64,000 bases of DNA from positions 1,550,001-1,614,000 of the forward strand of contig NZ_JACGFN010000001.1 in the NCBI RefSeq assembly GCF_016950255.1. The letters run 5' to 3'. Origin of the DNA: Pectobacterium brasiliense. GTDB lineage: Bacteria; Pseudomonadota; Gammaproteobacteria; Enterobacterales; Enterobacteriaceae. This document shows positions 19,620 through 28,631 of the stretch, one piece after another. A program made the translations under genes and the position numbers. Position 1 is the stretch's first letter. Every line of letters starts with the position of its first letter. Below the pieces are notes generated by a model. That model did no database searches. It saw only the letters and a program-made list of their open reading frames with translations, and had not been told where the DNA came from.

Positions 19620-20483
19620 TTACTTACTTTTTATCTTACTCAGCTTTTCATACAGCGACTGGTAAGCCGCGGAAACAATGGCCTGTGGATCTTTCGGTAA
19701 GTCATGTTCAGCAACAAACCACTGAGCACCAGCCTTAGACGCAGCAGGGAGAATCTCTTCCCACGCCAAAATGCCCTCACCCGGTGGGGCAAAGTTCATT
19801 TCATCATCGCGGATGCCGATTGATGTATTGTCTTTCGCGTGAATTGAATAAATGCGCCCTTTGTACTGGCGCAGGAGACGCACAGGATCCTGTCCTCCGC
19901 GCGATACCCAGGCGACATCCATTTCCAGCATCAGATTCTCTGGTTCTGCCGCATCCATCATGATTTCCAGCGCGGTTTTACCGCGATACTTCTTCATCTC
20001 GAAATTATGGTTGTGATAAGCCAGCTTCATGCCCTGCTTCTTCAGCTCACGTCCAAGATCGTTCATTTCCACACCAAAGCGCTTCCAACCCTCTGCGCTA
20101 TCCGGTCGGTCTTCTACATTTAGCCACGGCACGATAATCATGCTGTTGCCGATGGCTTTGTTAAAGGCTACAACCTCAGCCATATTGCTTTTCAATTCGC
20201 CAAACTGAACATGCGCAGCAATGGCTTTCAACCGATACTTGCCTAATAACCCCTTCATTTCTGACGCACTAATGTCATGCGTCCCCACCAGTTCAACCGC
20301 CTTAAACCCGGCGTCTCGCGCCATGGAGAATTGCTCGTCGAGCGTATTCAAGCTGCGCAGCGTATACATCTGCAACGCTATTTTTTGGTTTTCTGCTGGA
20401 CGCTCGGCAAGCGCCAAACCCGATGAAACTATCAACAATAGCGGTATAGCGAATGCACGGCGCAACAACGTCATACAAGGCAT
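19620..20483 (-). CDS. Exported sugar phosphate isomerase/epimerase-like TIM-barrel protein
   Basis: A 287-residue protein with a Sec-type signal (TLLRRAFAIPLLLIVSSGLALA) ahead of a xylose-isomerase-like TIM barrel. Putative metal ligands lie in KAVELVG, AYHNHNF, LEMDVAW, YSIHAKD and FVAEHD. A periplasmic location is unusual for an enzyme of phosphorylated sugars, so the substrate is more likely a free glycoside or keto-glycoside. The start at 20483 has an AGGAG site eight bases ahead; MTLLRR three codons later is possible. A GTAATCGATTAC operator 45 bp upstream ties it to the permease operon. Confidence 0.83.
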   Translation of the reverse strand: MPCMTLLRRAFAIPLLLIVSSGLALAERPAENQKIALQMYTLRSLNTLDEQFSMARDAGFKAVELVGTHDISASEMKGLLGKYRLKAIAAHVQFGELKSNMAEVVAFNKAIGNSMIIVPWLNVEDRPDSAEGWKRFGVEMNDLGRELKKQGMKLAYHNHNFEMKKYRGKTALEIMMDAAEPENLMLEMDVAWVSRGGQDPVRLLRQYKGRIYSIHAKDNTSIGIRDDEMNFAPPGEGILAWEEILPAASKAGAQWFVAEHDLPKDPQAIVSAAYQSLYEKLSKIKSK

Positions 20484-20527
20484 GTCCTTCTCCTATTTTT
20501 ATCCCGTAGCACAGGTGAAAACAAAAA

Positions 20528-20539
20528 GTAATCGATTAC
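20528..20539. promoter_or_regulatory. LacI-family operator 3 (upstream of exported isomerase)
   Basis: Third identical GTAATCGATTAC palindrome, with A/T-rich flanks like those of the other two. It lies upstream of the minus-strand gene starting at 20483 and marks the far end of the regulated block. Confidence 0.82.
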
Positions 20540-20720
20540 TTTTTATGATGAAAAAATAACAACGCGGGGATAATTTATCTGACTACCTTGTTTACGCGGT
20601 AGAAAAAACGAATTGAAAATCACTCTCAATACTCATTTTGTTATCTTAGTCACAGAATATCGACTGATTTACGAGATAGACCGAGCGGTATGAACGGCTG
20701 TTCCATCGCTCGGCCTGTGC

Positions 20721-21779
20721 TTACGCCGTGATCGACACGCTCTTAATCTGCGCGTAGATCGCTTGCCCAGGATGAAGTGCGAGATCGTCGCGTGCCCACG
20801 GAGTAATACGGGACCACAGCGTCTGCTGGCCGACCGCCAGTTTCACTTCAACCTGTTCGTCGACATCAATGCACTCCACCACGCTGGCTCGCAGCACATT
20901 ACGGATGCTGCTTTTTTCCGGCGGCTCCAGCACCAGAGAGACATCGGCAGCATTCACGCGAATGCGCAATGCGGCGTCCTGCGGGAGTTCGACTTTTCCA
21001 ACCCACACCTGCTGGTCGCCTAATGCCAGCGCCGTCATCGCGTAATGCTCATGCTGAGCCAACACGCGCGCACTCAGAATACTGCTCTGTTCGTCTTTCG
21101 GTAACCACGGGCGTAGCGCGCTGCTGGCCCATACCTCTTCCAGCAGCCCCTGCGCTTTCACTTTGCCTTTATCAAGCACCACGACATGATCGGCTAACCG
21201 AACAATCTCTTCCAGACTGTGGCTGACATACAAGATCGGGATATTGACTTCTTTCGCCAGACGTTCCAAATACGGCAACAGCTCGCGCTTTCTGGGTAAA
21301 TCCAGCGACGCCAGCGGTTCATCCATAAGCAGCAGTTCCGGTGCGGTCAGCAACGCCCGACCAATCGCAACACGCTGTTTTTCGCCACCGGACAGCGTCC
21401 GTGGATAGCGATTCAGCAGCGGCTCAATGCCTAGCAAATTGACGATGTCATCGAACTGCGATTCCATTGTCTCAGCCATGCCGTAGCGCAGATTACCGCG
21501 CACGCGATAGTGCGGAAACAGGCGAGCATCCTGAAATACATAGCCGATTCGCCGCTTTTCCGGTGGTAAAAAAACACGCTGCTGCGTATCCACCAGCACA
21601 TGATTATTGAGCACAATCCGCCCACCATCCGGGCGAGTCAAGCCAACAACGGCGTTGATCAGCGAGGTTTTCCCTGCCCCGGATACGCCGAAAATCGCGG
21701 TGATGCCGTTCGCTGGCAGTTCAGACTGAACGCGAAGTTCGAGACTACCCAGCTGTTGATGAAAATCGAGTTGCAGCAT
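20721..21779 (-). CDS. modC: Molybdate ABC transporter ATP-binding protein
   Basis: Energises molybdate import through ModB. The start [11 protein letters not shown] at 21779 gives 352 residues, equal to E. coli ModC; the longer frame runs back into modB and is rejected. Walker A is GVSGAGKTS (31-39), the signature [15 protein letters not shown] and Walker [13 protein letters not shown]. The last 65 or so residues form the Mop/TOBE molybdate-binding domain. The start overlaps the modB stop by one base (TAATG). Confidence 0.97.
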   Translation of the reverse strand: MLQLDFHQQLGSLELRVQSELPANGITAIFGVSGAGKTSLINAVVGLTRPDGGRIVLNNHVLVDTQQRVFLPPEKRRIGYVFQDARLFPHYRVRGNLRYGMAETMESQFDDIVNLLGIEPLLNRYPRTLSGGEKQRVAIGRALLTAPELLLMDEPLASLDLPRKRELLPYLERLAKEVNIPILYVSHSLEEIVRLADHVVVLDKGKVKAQGLLEEVWASSALRPWLPKDEQSSILSARVLAQHEHYAMTALALGDQQVWVGKVELPQDAALRIRVNAADVSLVLEPPEKSSIRNVLRASVVECIDVDEQVEVKLAVGQQTLWSRITPWARDDLALHPGQAIYAQIKSVSITA

Positions 21780-22468
21780 TATCCCCCCAACCGCTTGCGG
21801 CTCCAGTTTGTTAGCCATTCCGATGCTAACAGCGCAGCCAGCGATAAGACGATGGCAATGATACACAGCCTTGCTGCATCAGCCTCCGCGCCGGGCGTTT
21901 CAATCAGGGTATACATCGCCAGTGGAATGGTTCGGGTTTCGCCGGGGATATTAGAAACAAACGTAATGGTCGCGCCAAATTCGCCCAGCGAACGGGCAAA
22001 CGCCAATACGGTTCCAACGATAATCCCAGGAAAAGAGAGAGGTAATGTGATGGTGAAAAACACGCGCCACGGCGAGGCACCCAGTGTTCGAGCGGCCTGC
22101 TCCAGATGCGTATCGACGGCATCAAGCGACAGCCGGATCGCCCGAACCATTAGCGGAAATGCGACAATCGCCGACGCTAACGCGGCACCGCGCCAGCTAA
22201 AACTAAAGCTGAAGCCGAACCAGTCATAGAGCCAGGAACCGATTACGCCGCGTCTTCCCATCGCCACCAGCAGCAGATAACCAATAACCACTGGCGGCAG
22301 CACCAGTGGTAAATGGATAATGCTATCCAGCAGTGATTTACCGGGGAACCGACAGCGCACTAAAATCCACGCCATCAGTATCCCAAACGGCAAGCTGCAT
22401 GCCACGGCCACAACGGAAACTTTGAGGCTCAGCTCAACCGCCTGCCATTCGTAATCACTCAGCATCAT
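21779..22468 (-). CDS. modB: Molybdate ABC transporter permease
   Basis: A 229-residue inner-membrane permease of the same length as E. coli ModB. It carries the binding-protein-dependent transport signature around [21 protein letters not shown] (EAA loop that contacts ModC) and [32 protein letters not shown], which is highly specific to molybdate permeases. Either of two adjacent ATGs could be the start. It overlaps modA by one base. Confidence 0.97.
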   Translation of the reverse strand: MMLSDYEWQAVELSLKVSVVAVACSLPFGILMAWILVRCRFPGKSLLDSIIHLPLVLPPVVIGYLLLVAMGRRGVIGSWLYDWFGFSFSFSWRGAALASAIVAFPLMVRAIRLSLDAVDTHLEQAARTLGASPWRVFFTITLPLSFPGIIVGTVLAFARSLGEFGATITFVSNIPGETRTIPLAMYTLIETPGAEADAARLCIIAIVLSLAALLASEWLTNWSRKRLGG

Positions 22469-23238
22469 TAACGCGGCGCGAAGCCGTAACGTTTAAATAC
22501 CGCTGCCGCTTCTGGCGTTTTCAGGTAGTCATAAAAACCGGTAACCGCCGCGTTTTTATGCTCTTTGACTATTGCCATTGGATATTCGACAGGCTTGTGG
22601 CTCGTCGCAGGGAATGTACCGATGACCTTAACTTTGTCGCTGGCAACCGCGTCAGAACCATAAACGATACCCAACGGGGCTTCTTCACGCTCCACCAGCG
22701 CCATAGCTGCACGTACGTTATTGGCGCGCGCCATCAGCGGGGAGAGTTCATCCCAGGCTTTCAGATTTTGTAAGGCTTCTTTGGCATAGATCCCAGCAGG
22801 CACATGATCCGGGTCGCCAACGGCCAGACGTCCGCCTTTCAGCAGATTTTTCCAGTCGGTTTTATCGTCAATCTTAATCTCTTTTTGCGCACTCGCCTTC
22901 GGCGCAATCACCACCAGCTCATTGCCCAGTAGCGTGTGACGCGTAGCGGTGTCTATCAGGTTTTTATCCTGCGCGTAGTCCATCCACTGCTGGTCAGCGG
23001 AGATGAACAGATCGGCAGGCGCACCTTGCTCAATCTGGCGCGCCAGCGTTGAGGATGATGCGTAAGACGCCACAACAGCGACGTTTTTCTCTTTCTGATA
23101 TTGCGTGGCGATTTCCTGCAACGCATTCGTCAATGATGCGGCGGCGAATACAGTAACTTTATCTTCTGCTGCCGCAGGCAGCGCCATTCCTGCACTGAAG
23201 GTGAGTGCGGCAAACCATTTTAACCATTGCTGCTTCAT
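22468..23238 (-). CDS. modA: Molybdate-binding periplasmic protein
   Basis: Captures molybdate or tungstate in the periplasm. The start MKQQWLKWFAALTFSAGMA at 23238 gives 256 residues (E. coli 257) with a Sec signal ending at ALPAAA. Oxyanion-binding segments FAAASLTNALQEIA, ASSSTLARQIEQGAPADLFISAD and GIVYGSDA are present. A much longer in-frame extension upstream covers the ModE operator and part of acrZ antisense and is rejected. First gene of modABC. Confidence 0.97.
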   Translation of the reverse strand: MKQQWLKWFAALTFSAGMALPAAAEDKVTVFAAASLTNALQEIATQYQKEKNVAVVASYASSSTLARQIEQGAPADLFISADQQWMDYAQDKNLIDTATRHTLLGNELVVIAPKASAQKEIKIDDKTDWKNLLKGGRLAVGDPDHVPAGIYAKEALQNLKAWDELSPLMARANNVRAAMALVEREEAPLGIVYGSDAVASDKVKVIGTFPATSHKPVEYPMAIVKEHKNAAVTGFYDYLKTPEAAAVFKRYGFAPR

Positions 23239-23256
23239 TCTTGTCTCCTGACAATT

Positions 23257-23284
23257 ATCGTTGTGTAAATAATGATATAACGAA
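23257..23284. promoter_or_regulatory. Candidate ModE operator of modABC
   Basis: Inverted half-sites ATCGTTGTGT and ATATAACGAA are separated by 8 bp and resemble the ModE target (ATCGNTATAT spaced from its complement). It lies 19 bp upstream of the modA start, where molybdate-bound ModE represses transcription in E. coli. Confidence 0.72.
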
Positions 23285-23324
23285 TTATGAAGCAGTGTCA
23301 TGCGCTTTAAAGAGGTAGATGCGG

Positions 23325-23360
23325 GAGGTAGAAAAGAAATGTCCGGCCAAAAGCCGGACA
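23325..23360 (-). terminator. Terminator of acrZ
   Basis: On the minus strand the 8-bp stem TGTCCGGC / GCCGGACA is followed by the T-rich TTTCTTTTCTA. It lies 23 bp after the acrZ stop and separates it from the modA promoter. Confidence 0.75.
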
Positions 23361-23383
23361 TCAAAATAGGAAAGGATCGTGAA

Positions 23384-23539
23384 TCAGTGCTGATTCTTTG
23401 CGCGCTGACCGTCGGAATGACCGATGCGGGACAACACGTTAAACACTTCGCCCAGGCAATAAATTGCACCCATGATAACCACCATCATCACAGGAACCAT
23501 GGCAACTGCAAACAGCAGGCTCTTCAACAACTCCAACAT
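23384..23539 (-). CDS. acrZ: AcrZ, small membrane protein associated with the AcrAB-TolC efflux pump
   Basis: A 51-residue protein beginning [20 protein letters not shown], with one hydrophobic helix and a short hydrophilic tail ([11 protein letters not shown]). It closely resembles E. coli AcrZ (49 aa; [20 protein letters not shown]), which binds AcrB and helps export certain drugs. A ribosome site (GTGAGGTAAG) precedes the ATG. Its place between modA and modE is the same as in E. coli, where it is also molybdate-linked. Small genes like this are easily missed. Confidence 0.92.
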   Translation of the reverse strand: MLELLKSLLFAVAMVPVMMVVIMGAIYCLGEVFNVLSRIGHSDGQRAKNQH

Positions 23540-23735
23540 GCTTACCTCACTTATTGCAACGGTTACCGCTACTTTAGCCCGTCTAACGCGCTATTTCACT
23601 GTAAGCCGAGATCGTCATAATTGACACGTAGTCTACCGCAGTAATAGAAAATAGTGCGTCTATTTGTGCGATTTGCCCCTGATGAAGAAAATAGCGACAA
23701 TACAGAGAATTAAACTCACCAACGGTGCCCTCACT

Positions 23736-24527
23736 ATGCAGGCTGAAATTCTTCTCACCCTGAAACTCCAACAGCGTTTATTCGCCGATCCGCGGCGCAT
23801 TGAATTGCTCAAGCAAATTCGTCATACCGGTTCAATCAGCCAGGGCGCCAAGCTGGCGGGGATTAGCTATAAAAGCGCATGGGATGCCATCAATGAGATG
23901 AATCAACTGGCCGAACAGACCATCGTCGAACGAATGACCGGCGGCAAAGGCGGTGGCGGGGCTCAGCTCACCCGCTACGGTGAACGTCTTCTCCAGCTGT
24001 ACGATTTGCTCGCGCAGATTCAGCAAAAAGCCTTTGATGTCTTGCAGGAAGACGGTCTGCCGTTAGATAGCCTGCTGGCAGCTATCGCGCGTTTCTCACT
24101 GCAAACCAGCGCCCGTAACCAGTTTTTTGGAACCGTGCTCGCACGCGGTGAAGAACAGGTGCAACAACATCTGGATCTTTTACTCGCCGATGGTAAAACA
24201 ACGATCAGCGCCCTGATTACACAACAAAGTGCCGAGCGCCTGCAATTACAGAAAGGGAAAGAGGTGTTGGCACTGATTAAAGCACCGTGGATCGATGTGT
24301 ACGCCGCTACGTCCGCCGCGCCTGATGTTGATAACGTCTTATCAGGGCAAATTCAGTCCATTCAGCACGGTGTGGAAAACAGCGAAATTCTGATTACGCT
24401 GACCGGGGGAGAAACCCTGTGTGCCATGGTGCCGAATGTCTTGCTTGAGCAGCAAAAACTGCAACAGGGAGCGGATGTGAAAGCCTGCTTCAATGCGGAC
24501 CGGGTTATTATCGCCACACTTTGTTAA
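23736..24527 (+). CDS. modE: Molybdate-responsive transcriptional regulator
   Basis: Represses modABC and activates molybdoenzyme genes when molybdate is bound. The start MQAEILLTLKLQQ at 23736 gives 263 residues (E. coli 262). The N-terminal winged helix includes GSISQGAKLAGISYKSAWDA and the conserved TGGKGGGGAQLTRYG. Two Mop-like oxyanion-binding domains make up the C-terminal half, ending NADRVIIATLC as in E. coli. An ATG 24 codons upstream is rejected because it adds a non-family leader. Confidence 0.97.
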   Translation: MQAEILLTLKLQQRLFADPRRIELLKQIRHTGSISQGAKLAGISYKSAWDAINEMNQLAEQTIVERMTGGKGGGGAQLTRYGERLLQLYDLLAQIQQKAFDVLQEDGLPLDSLLAAIARFSLQTSARNQFFGTVLARGEEQVQQHLDLLLADGKTTISALITQQSAERLQLQKGKEVLALIKAPWIDVYAATSAAPDVDNVLSGQIQSIQHGVENSEILITLTGGETLCAMVPNVLLEQQKLQQGADVKACFNADRVIIATLC

Positions 24528-24567
24528 TGTCGCTTTAGCTCTATCGCCGTCTGATGAAGGATAGAAA

Positions 24568-26043
24568 ATGTCATTGTTAAAAATCACTCAGGGGCTGTTT
24601 CGTCTCAGCGACACCCGCATGCTGCATTTGGACGAACTGACGCTCGAACAAAACCAGTGCTGGGCCTTTGTTGGGGCCAACGGAAGTGGTAAATCTGCAC
24701 TGGCGCGGGCACTATCCGGCGAACTGCCAATATTGCGTGGTGAACGAACAACGGAATTTCAACACCCCGTCCGACTGTCGTTTGAACAATTACAAAAACT
24801 GGTTTCTGACGAGTGGCAACGCAATAACACCGATCTGCTCAGTGAAGGTGAAGACGACACTGGCCGCACCACGGCAGAAGTGATTCAGGATAGCCTCAAC
24901 GATCCCGCGCGTTGCCAACAGCTGGCGCACCAGTTTGGTATTGCGCATTTGCTGGAGCGCCGCTTCAAGTACCTCTCTACGGGGGAAACCCGTAAGGCGA
25001 TGCTGTGCCAAGCGCTGATGCCTCAGCCCGATCTGCTGATTCTCGACGAGCCTTTCGATGGGTTGGACGTTGCCTCCCGCCAGCAGCTTGCCGATGAGCT
25101 GAGGAAACTGGCAGGCGCCGGTTATACGCTGGTACTTATTCTGAATCGCTTCGACGACATCCCTGACTTTATCAATCATGTCGGTGTGCTGGCAGACTGT
25201 ACGCTGACCCGCGTCGGCGAGCGTGAAACGATCCTCTCTGAAGCGCTGGTGGCCCAGCTCGCGTTTAGTGAAAAACTGTCGGGAAGTTCACTGCCAGAAC
25301 CGGAAGATCCACAGCGGCATATGACGCTTCCCGCTGGCGAGGCACGCATTAGGCTGCGTAACGGCGTGGTCCAGTACAACGACCGCCCTATTCTGCACGA
25401 GCTAACGTGGGAAGTGTTGCCCAGTCAGCATTGGCAGATTGTCGGGCCAAATGGCGCAGGGAAATCGACGCTGCTCAGCCTGATTACGGGCGATCATCCG
25501 CAAGGCTACAGTAACGACCTCACGCTGTTTGGCCGTAAGCGCGGCAGCGGTGAAACCATCTGGGACATCAAGCGCCACATCGGTTACGTCAGCAGCAGCT
25601 TCCATCTGGATTACCGCGTCAGCACCAGCGTGCGCAACGTTATCCTGTCAGGCTTTTTTGACTCTATCGGCATTTATCAGGCCGTTTCCGACCGCCAGCG
25701 CCACCTGACCGAACAGTGGCTCACGCTGCTTGGGCTCAATGGCGCTATCGCCGATACCCCGTTTCAGTCGCTCTCCTGGGGTCAGCAGCGTCTGACGCTG
25801 ATTGCCCGCGCGTTAGTCAAACACCCCGCCCTGCTCATTCTTGATGAACCGCTACAGGGGCTTGATCCGCTCAATCGCCAGCTGGTACGCCGCTGGCTGG
25901 ATATTCTGATTGGCGAGGGCGAAACGCAGCTACTCTTTGTCTCTCACCACGCGGAAGACGCGCCCGAGTGCATCACACATCGGCTCACTTTCGTCCCGCA
26001 CAACGACATCTACCGCTACCAGATTGACGCGTTATGTAAATAA
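24568..26043 (+). CDS. modF: ModF, double ABC ATPase linked to molybdenum transport
   Basis: A 491-residue soluble protein with two ABC domains: Walker A GANGSGKSA with LILDEPFDGLD in the first half, GPNGAGKST with LLILDEPLQGLDPLNRQ in the second. It has no membrane segments. The ortholog follows modE in E. coli; its exact biochemical role is unsettled (formerly phrA). It begins 40 bp after modE and is probably cotranscribed. Confidence 0.94.
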   Translation: MSLLKITQGLFRLSDTRMLHLDELTLEQNQCWAFVGANGSGKSALARALSGELPILRGERTTEFQHPVRLSFEQLQKLVSDEWQRNNTDLLSEGEDDTGRTTAEVIQDSLNDPARCQQLAHQFGIAHLLERRFKYLSTGETRKAMLCQALMPQPDLLILDEPFDGLDVASRQQLADELRKLAGAGYTLVLILNRFDDIPDFINHVGVLADCTLTRVGERETILSEALVAQLAFSEKLSGSSLPEPEDPQRHMTLPAGEARIRLRNGVVQYNDRPILHELTWEVLPSQHWQIVGPNGAGKSTLLSLITGDHPQGYSNDLTLFGRKRGSGETIWDIKRHIGYVSSSFHLDYRVSTSVRNVILSGFFDSIGIYQAVSDRQRHLTEQWLTLLGLNGAIADTPFQSLSWGQQRLTLIARALVKHPALLILDEPLQGLDPLNRQLVRRWLDILIGEGETQLLFVSHHAEDAPECITHRLTFVPHNDIYRYQIDALCK

Positions 26044-26241
26044 TGTCTAAAAATAGGGATGATAACGCTACCACAAAATAAAATGTAGGGTAGAAAGCCT
26101 GGCTCATTTACACTATAGCCTATGCTTCACTCAGTTTACTCGTAAAGAAACCATCAATAACAGAGGCAGATTCTCGCTGTAGATCACCTTTTTCAGCATC
26201 TAGCCATGTTATTTTGCAGTATTGCGATAATAGAGGTCATT

Positions 26242-27261
26242 ATGAACGTTCTTGTTACAGGTGGTAGCGGTTACATAGGGAGTCATGCTTGCGTACAATT
26301 GCTGGCTGCCGGGCACACTCCCATCATTCTCGATAACTTGTGCAACAGCAAGGCTAGCGTCGTTAAAACCATTACACGCTTAACCGATAAGACACCCGTT
26401 TTTTATCAGGGCGATATCCGAGACAGCGCGCTGCTAGACGATATTTTCGCTAAGCATTCCATTGATTCTGTCATCCACTTTGCCGGCTTAAAAGCCGTGG
26501 GCGAGTCAGTGCGTGAACCGCTGAGCTACTATGACAATAACGTCTACGGTACGCTCGTGCTGGTAGAGGCGATGAAGAAAGCAGGCGTGAAGAACCTGAT
26601 TTTTAGCTCCTCCGCCACTGTCTATGGCGATCAGCCTCGCACGCCCTATCAAGAAAGTTTCCCCACAGGGCACCCTGCCAGCCCTTATGGCCGTAGCAAG
26701 CTGATGGTCGAGCAAATCCTGCAAGACTTACAGCATGCAGAACCGGAATGGAGTATTACGCTGTTGCGGTATTTCAACCCGGTTGGCGCACATCCATCGG
26801 GTGAGATGGGTGAAGACCCACAAGGTGTGCCCAATAACCTGATGCCTTACATCGCTCAGGTTGCTGTCGGACGTCGCGACTCGCTGGCGATTTTCGGTAA
26901 TGACTACCCTACCGCTGACGGCACTGGCGTGCGAGATTATATCCACGTCGTCGATCTGGCTGACGGCCATATCGCTGCCATGAACACCCTGCAAAATCGT
27001 GCTGGCGTGCATATTTATAATCTGGGCGCAGGCGTAGGCTACAGTGTATTGCAGGTCGTCGAAGCCTTTAGTCAGGCCTGTGGCAAACCGCTAGCTTACC
27101 ATTTTGCCCCACGTCGTCAGGGCGATCTGCCTGCTTATTGGGCAGATGCCGAGCGTGCAGCGAAAGACCTTAACTGGCGAGTCACACGCTCATTGCAAGA
27201 AATGGCGCAGGACACCTGGCGCTGGCAGTCCAGCCACCCTAATGGGTACGACGAAGAATGA
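26242..27261 (+). CDS. galE: UDP-glucose 4-epimerase
   Basis: Interconverts UDP-galactose and UDP-glucose for the Leloir pathway and for surface polysaccharides. The start MNVLVTGGSGYIGSH at 26242 gives 339 residues (E. coli 338) after a GAGG ribosome site. The NAD motif GGSGYIG is at 7-13 and the catalytic YGRSK (Y149, K153) with FSSSATVYG upstream. The galT and galK genes that follow in E. coli are absent; galM comes next. Confidence 0.97.
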   Translation: MNVLVTGGSGYIGSHACVQLLAAGHTPIILDNLCNSKASVVKTITRLTDKTPVFYQGDIRDSALLDDIFAKHSIDSVIHFAGLKAVGESVREPLSYYDNNVYGTLVLVEAMKKAGVKNLIFSSSATVYGDQPRTPYQESFPTGHPASPYGRSKLMVEQILQDLQHAEPEWSITLLRYFNPVGAHPSGEMGEDPQGVPNNLMPYIAQVAVGRRDSLAIFGNDYPTADGTGVRDYIHVVDLADGHIAAMNTLQNRAGVHIYNLGAGVGYSVLQVVEAFSQACGKPLAYHFAPRRQGDLPAYWADAERAAKDLNWRVTRSLQEMAQDTWRWQSSHPNGYDEE

Positions 27262-27446
27262 CGGCGTTTTTTCACGCCGAGTGACAGATAAGGGAAGATA
27301 AGCAGAACTGATTCATACCGTTGACAAACCCATTTACGGAATGAGAACGGCGTACTTTGTCAGCACACTCCTTTCTGCTTAATTCCCCAACATTGCAACC
27401 ATCGGCCAATCCTCTTTACCTTCTCAGGCCTCTACAGGAGCAAGTC

Positions 27447-28493
27447 ATGTTGAATGAAAGTCTTAGCACGCTGGCACCCGATGGTCAGCCGTTTCAATTA
27501 ACGACCTTGCAGAATCAGGCAGGCATGCGCGTGTGCCTGATGGACTGGGGTGCAACCTGGCTTTCCTGTGAGCTGCCGCTACCAGAGGGTGAGGTGCGAG
27601 AAGTCTTATTGGGCTGTGCCTCACCCGAGCAGTATCCGCGACAAAGCGCTTATCTCGGTGCATCGATTGGCCGCTATGCCAACCGCATAGCCAAAGCCAC
27701 ATTCAGTCGAGAAACCGAAACGTTCCATCTGGTTCCAAACCAGAACGAGCACCAGTTGCACGGTGGCCCGGAAGGCTTTCATGCTCGCCGCTGGCGAATT
27801 GCCAGTCAGGATGCCGCGCAGGTGACGTACCAGTTGCACTCACCGGATGGCGATCAAGGATATCCAGGGCATCTCAACGTACAGGTGACCTACGCGCTGA
27901 CCGAACATAATTCGCTGGAAATCTCGTATCAGGCGACCGTAGAGAAAGCCTGCCCCGTTTGCCTGACCAACCACGCGTATTTCAACCTTGATGGCGATCT
28001 GACTGACGTCCGTAAGCACCAGTTGCAGTTGTTTGCCGATTATTATTTACCGGTTAATAGTTCGGGCATTCCTAACGCCGATCTGACACCGGTAAACGCT
28101 ACCGGAATGGACTTCCGCCAGCCAAAAGCACTGGAAGAAGATTTCCTGCGCGACAGCGATCAAATGGCCGTCGGCGGCTACGATCACGCCTATTTATTGC
28201 ATCGCACCTGCGGTTCCAGCGAAAGTCCGGCTGCCAATTTATGGTCATCCGATGGCCGCGTGCTAATGAGCGTTTTCACCAGCGCTCCCGCCTTACAGCT
28301 CTACAGCGGCAACTTTCTTGCCGGAACGCCCTCGCGAGACGGCGGTCAATATGAAAACTATGCCGGTGTCGCACTGGAAAGTGAATTCCTGCCGGACAGC
28401 CCGAATCACCCCGACTGGCCGCAGCCCGACTGCTGGCTGAAACCGGGGAAAGTCTATCGCTCGGATACCACTTACCAGTTTCTCATACAGTAA
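27447..28493 (+). CDS. galM: Galactose mutarotase (aldose 1-epimerase)
   Basis: Interconverts alpha and beta anomers of galactose and glucose. The start MLNESLSTLAPDGQPF at 27447 (AGGAG six bases ahead) gives 348 residues (E. coli 346). Motifs LGASIGRYANRIA, NQLHGGPEGF, TNHAYFNLDG and VALESEFLPDSPNHP carry the catalytic His and Glu. It sits 185 bp after galE with gpmA further on as in E. coli, but the copper operon has been placed in between. Confidence 0.96.
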   Translation: MLNESLSTLAPDGQPFQLTTLQNQAGMRVCLMDWGATWLSCELPLPEGEVREVLLGCASPEQYPRQSAYLGASIGRYANRIAKATFSRETETFHLVPNQNEHQLHGGPEGFHARRWRIASQDAAQVTYQLHSPDGDQGYPGHLNVQVTYALTEHNSLEISYQATVEKACPVCLTNHAYFNLDGDLTDVRKHQLQLFADYYLPVNSSGIPNADLTPVNATGMDFRQPKALEEDFLRDSDQMAVGGYDHAYLLHRTCGSSESPAANLWSSDGRVLMSVFTSAPALQLYSGNFLAGTPSRDGGQYENYAGVALESEFLPDSPNHPDWPQPDCWLKPGKVYRSDTTYQFLIQ

Positions 28494-28528
28494 CCGAACG
28501 GCAAAACATAATTAACCCATTGATAACA

Positions 28529-28550
28529 TTGGCAGATAACTTTCTGCCAA
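28529..28550. other. Inverted repeat between galM and the copper operon
   Basis: Perfect 8-bp inverted repeat TTGGCAGA / TCTGCCAA with a 6-nt spacer, 35 bp after galM and 82 bp before the first copper-operon gene. It may be a weak galM terminator or an operator; the T run after it is too short to decide. Confidence 0.45.
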
Positions 28551-28631
28551 TTTACAAAACTATGCTATTCCCCGCTTGCCCCCTTCCCGCTCAGACGCAT
28601 ACACTGCCAAAACGTCCAAAAGGGAAACGCC

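Noticed and set aside
21600..22229. A 209-codon frame antisense to modB and modC
   Set aside because: Overlaps two well-identified genes and shows no family features.
26044..26241. GalR/GalS operator upstream of galE
   Set aside because: No GTGTAANCGNTTACAC-like palindrome was found in the gap.
28551..28631. CusR or CueR box before the copper operon
   Set aside because: A C-rich tract superficially recalls the CueR site but lacks the needed dyad; no CusR palindrome was seen.
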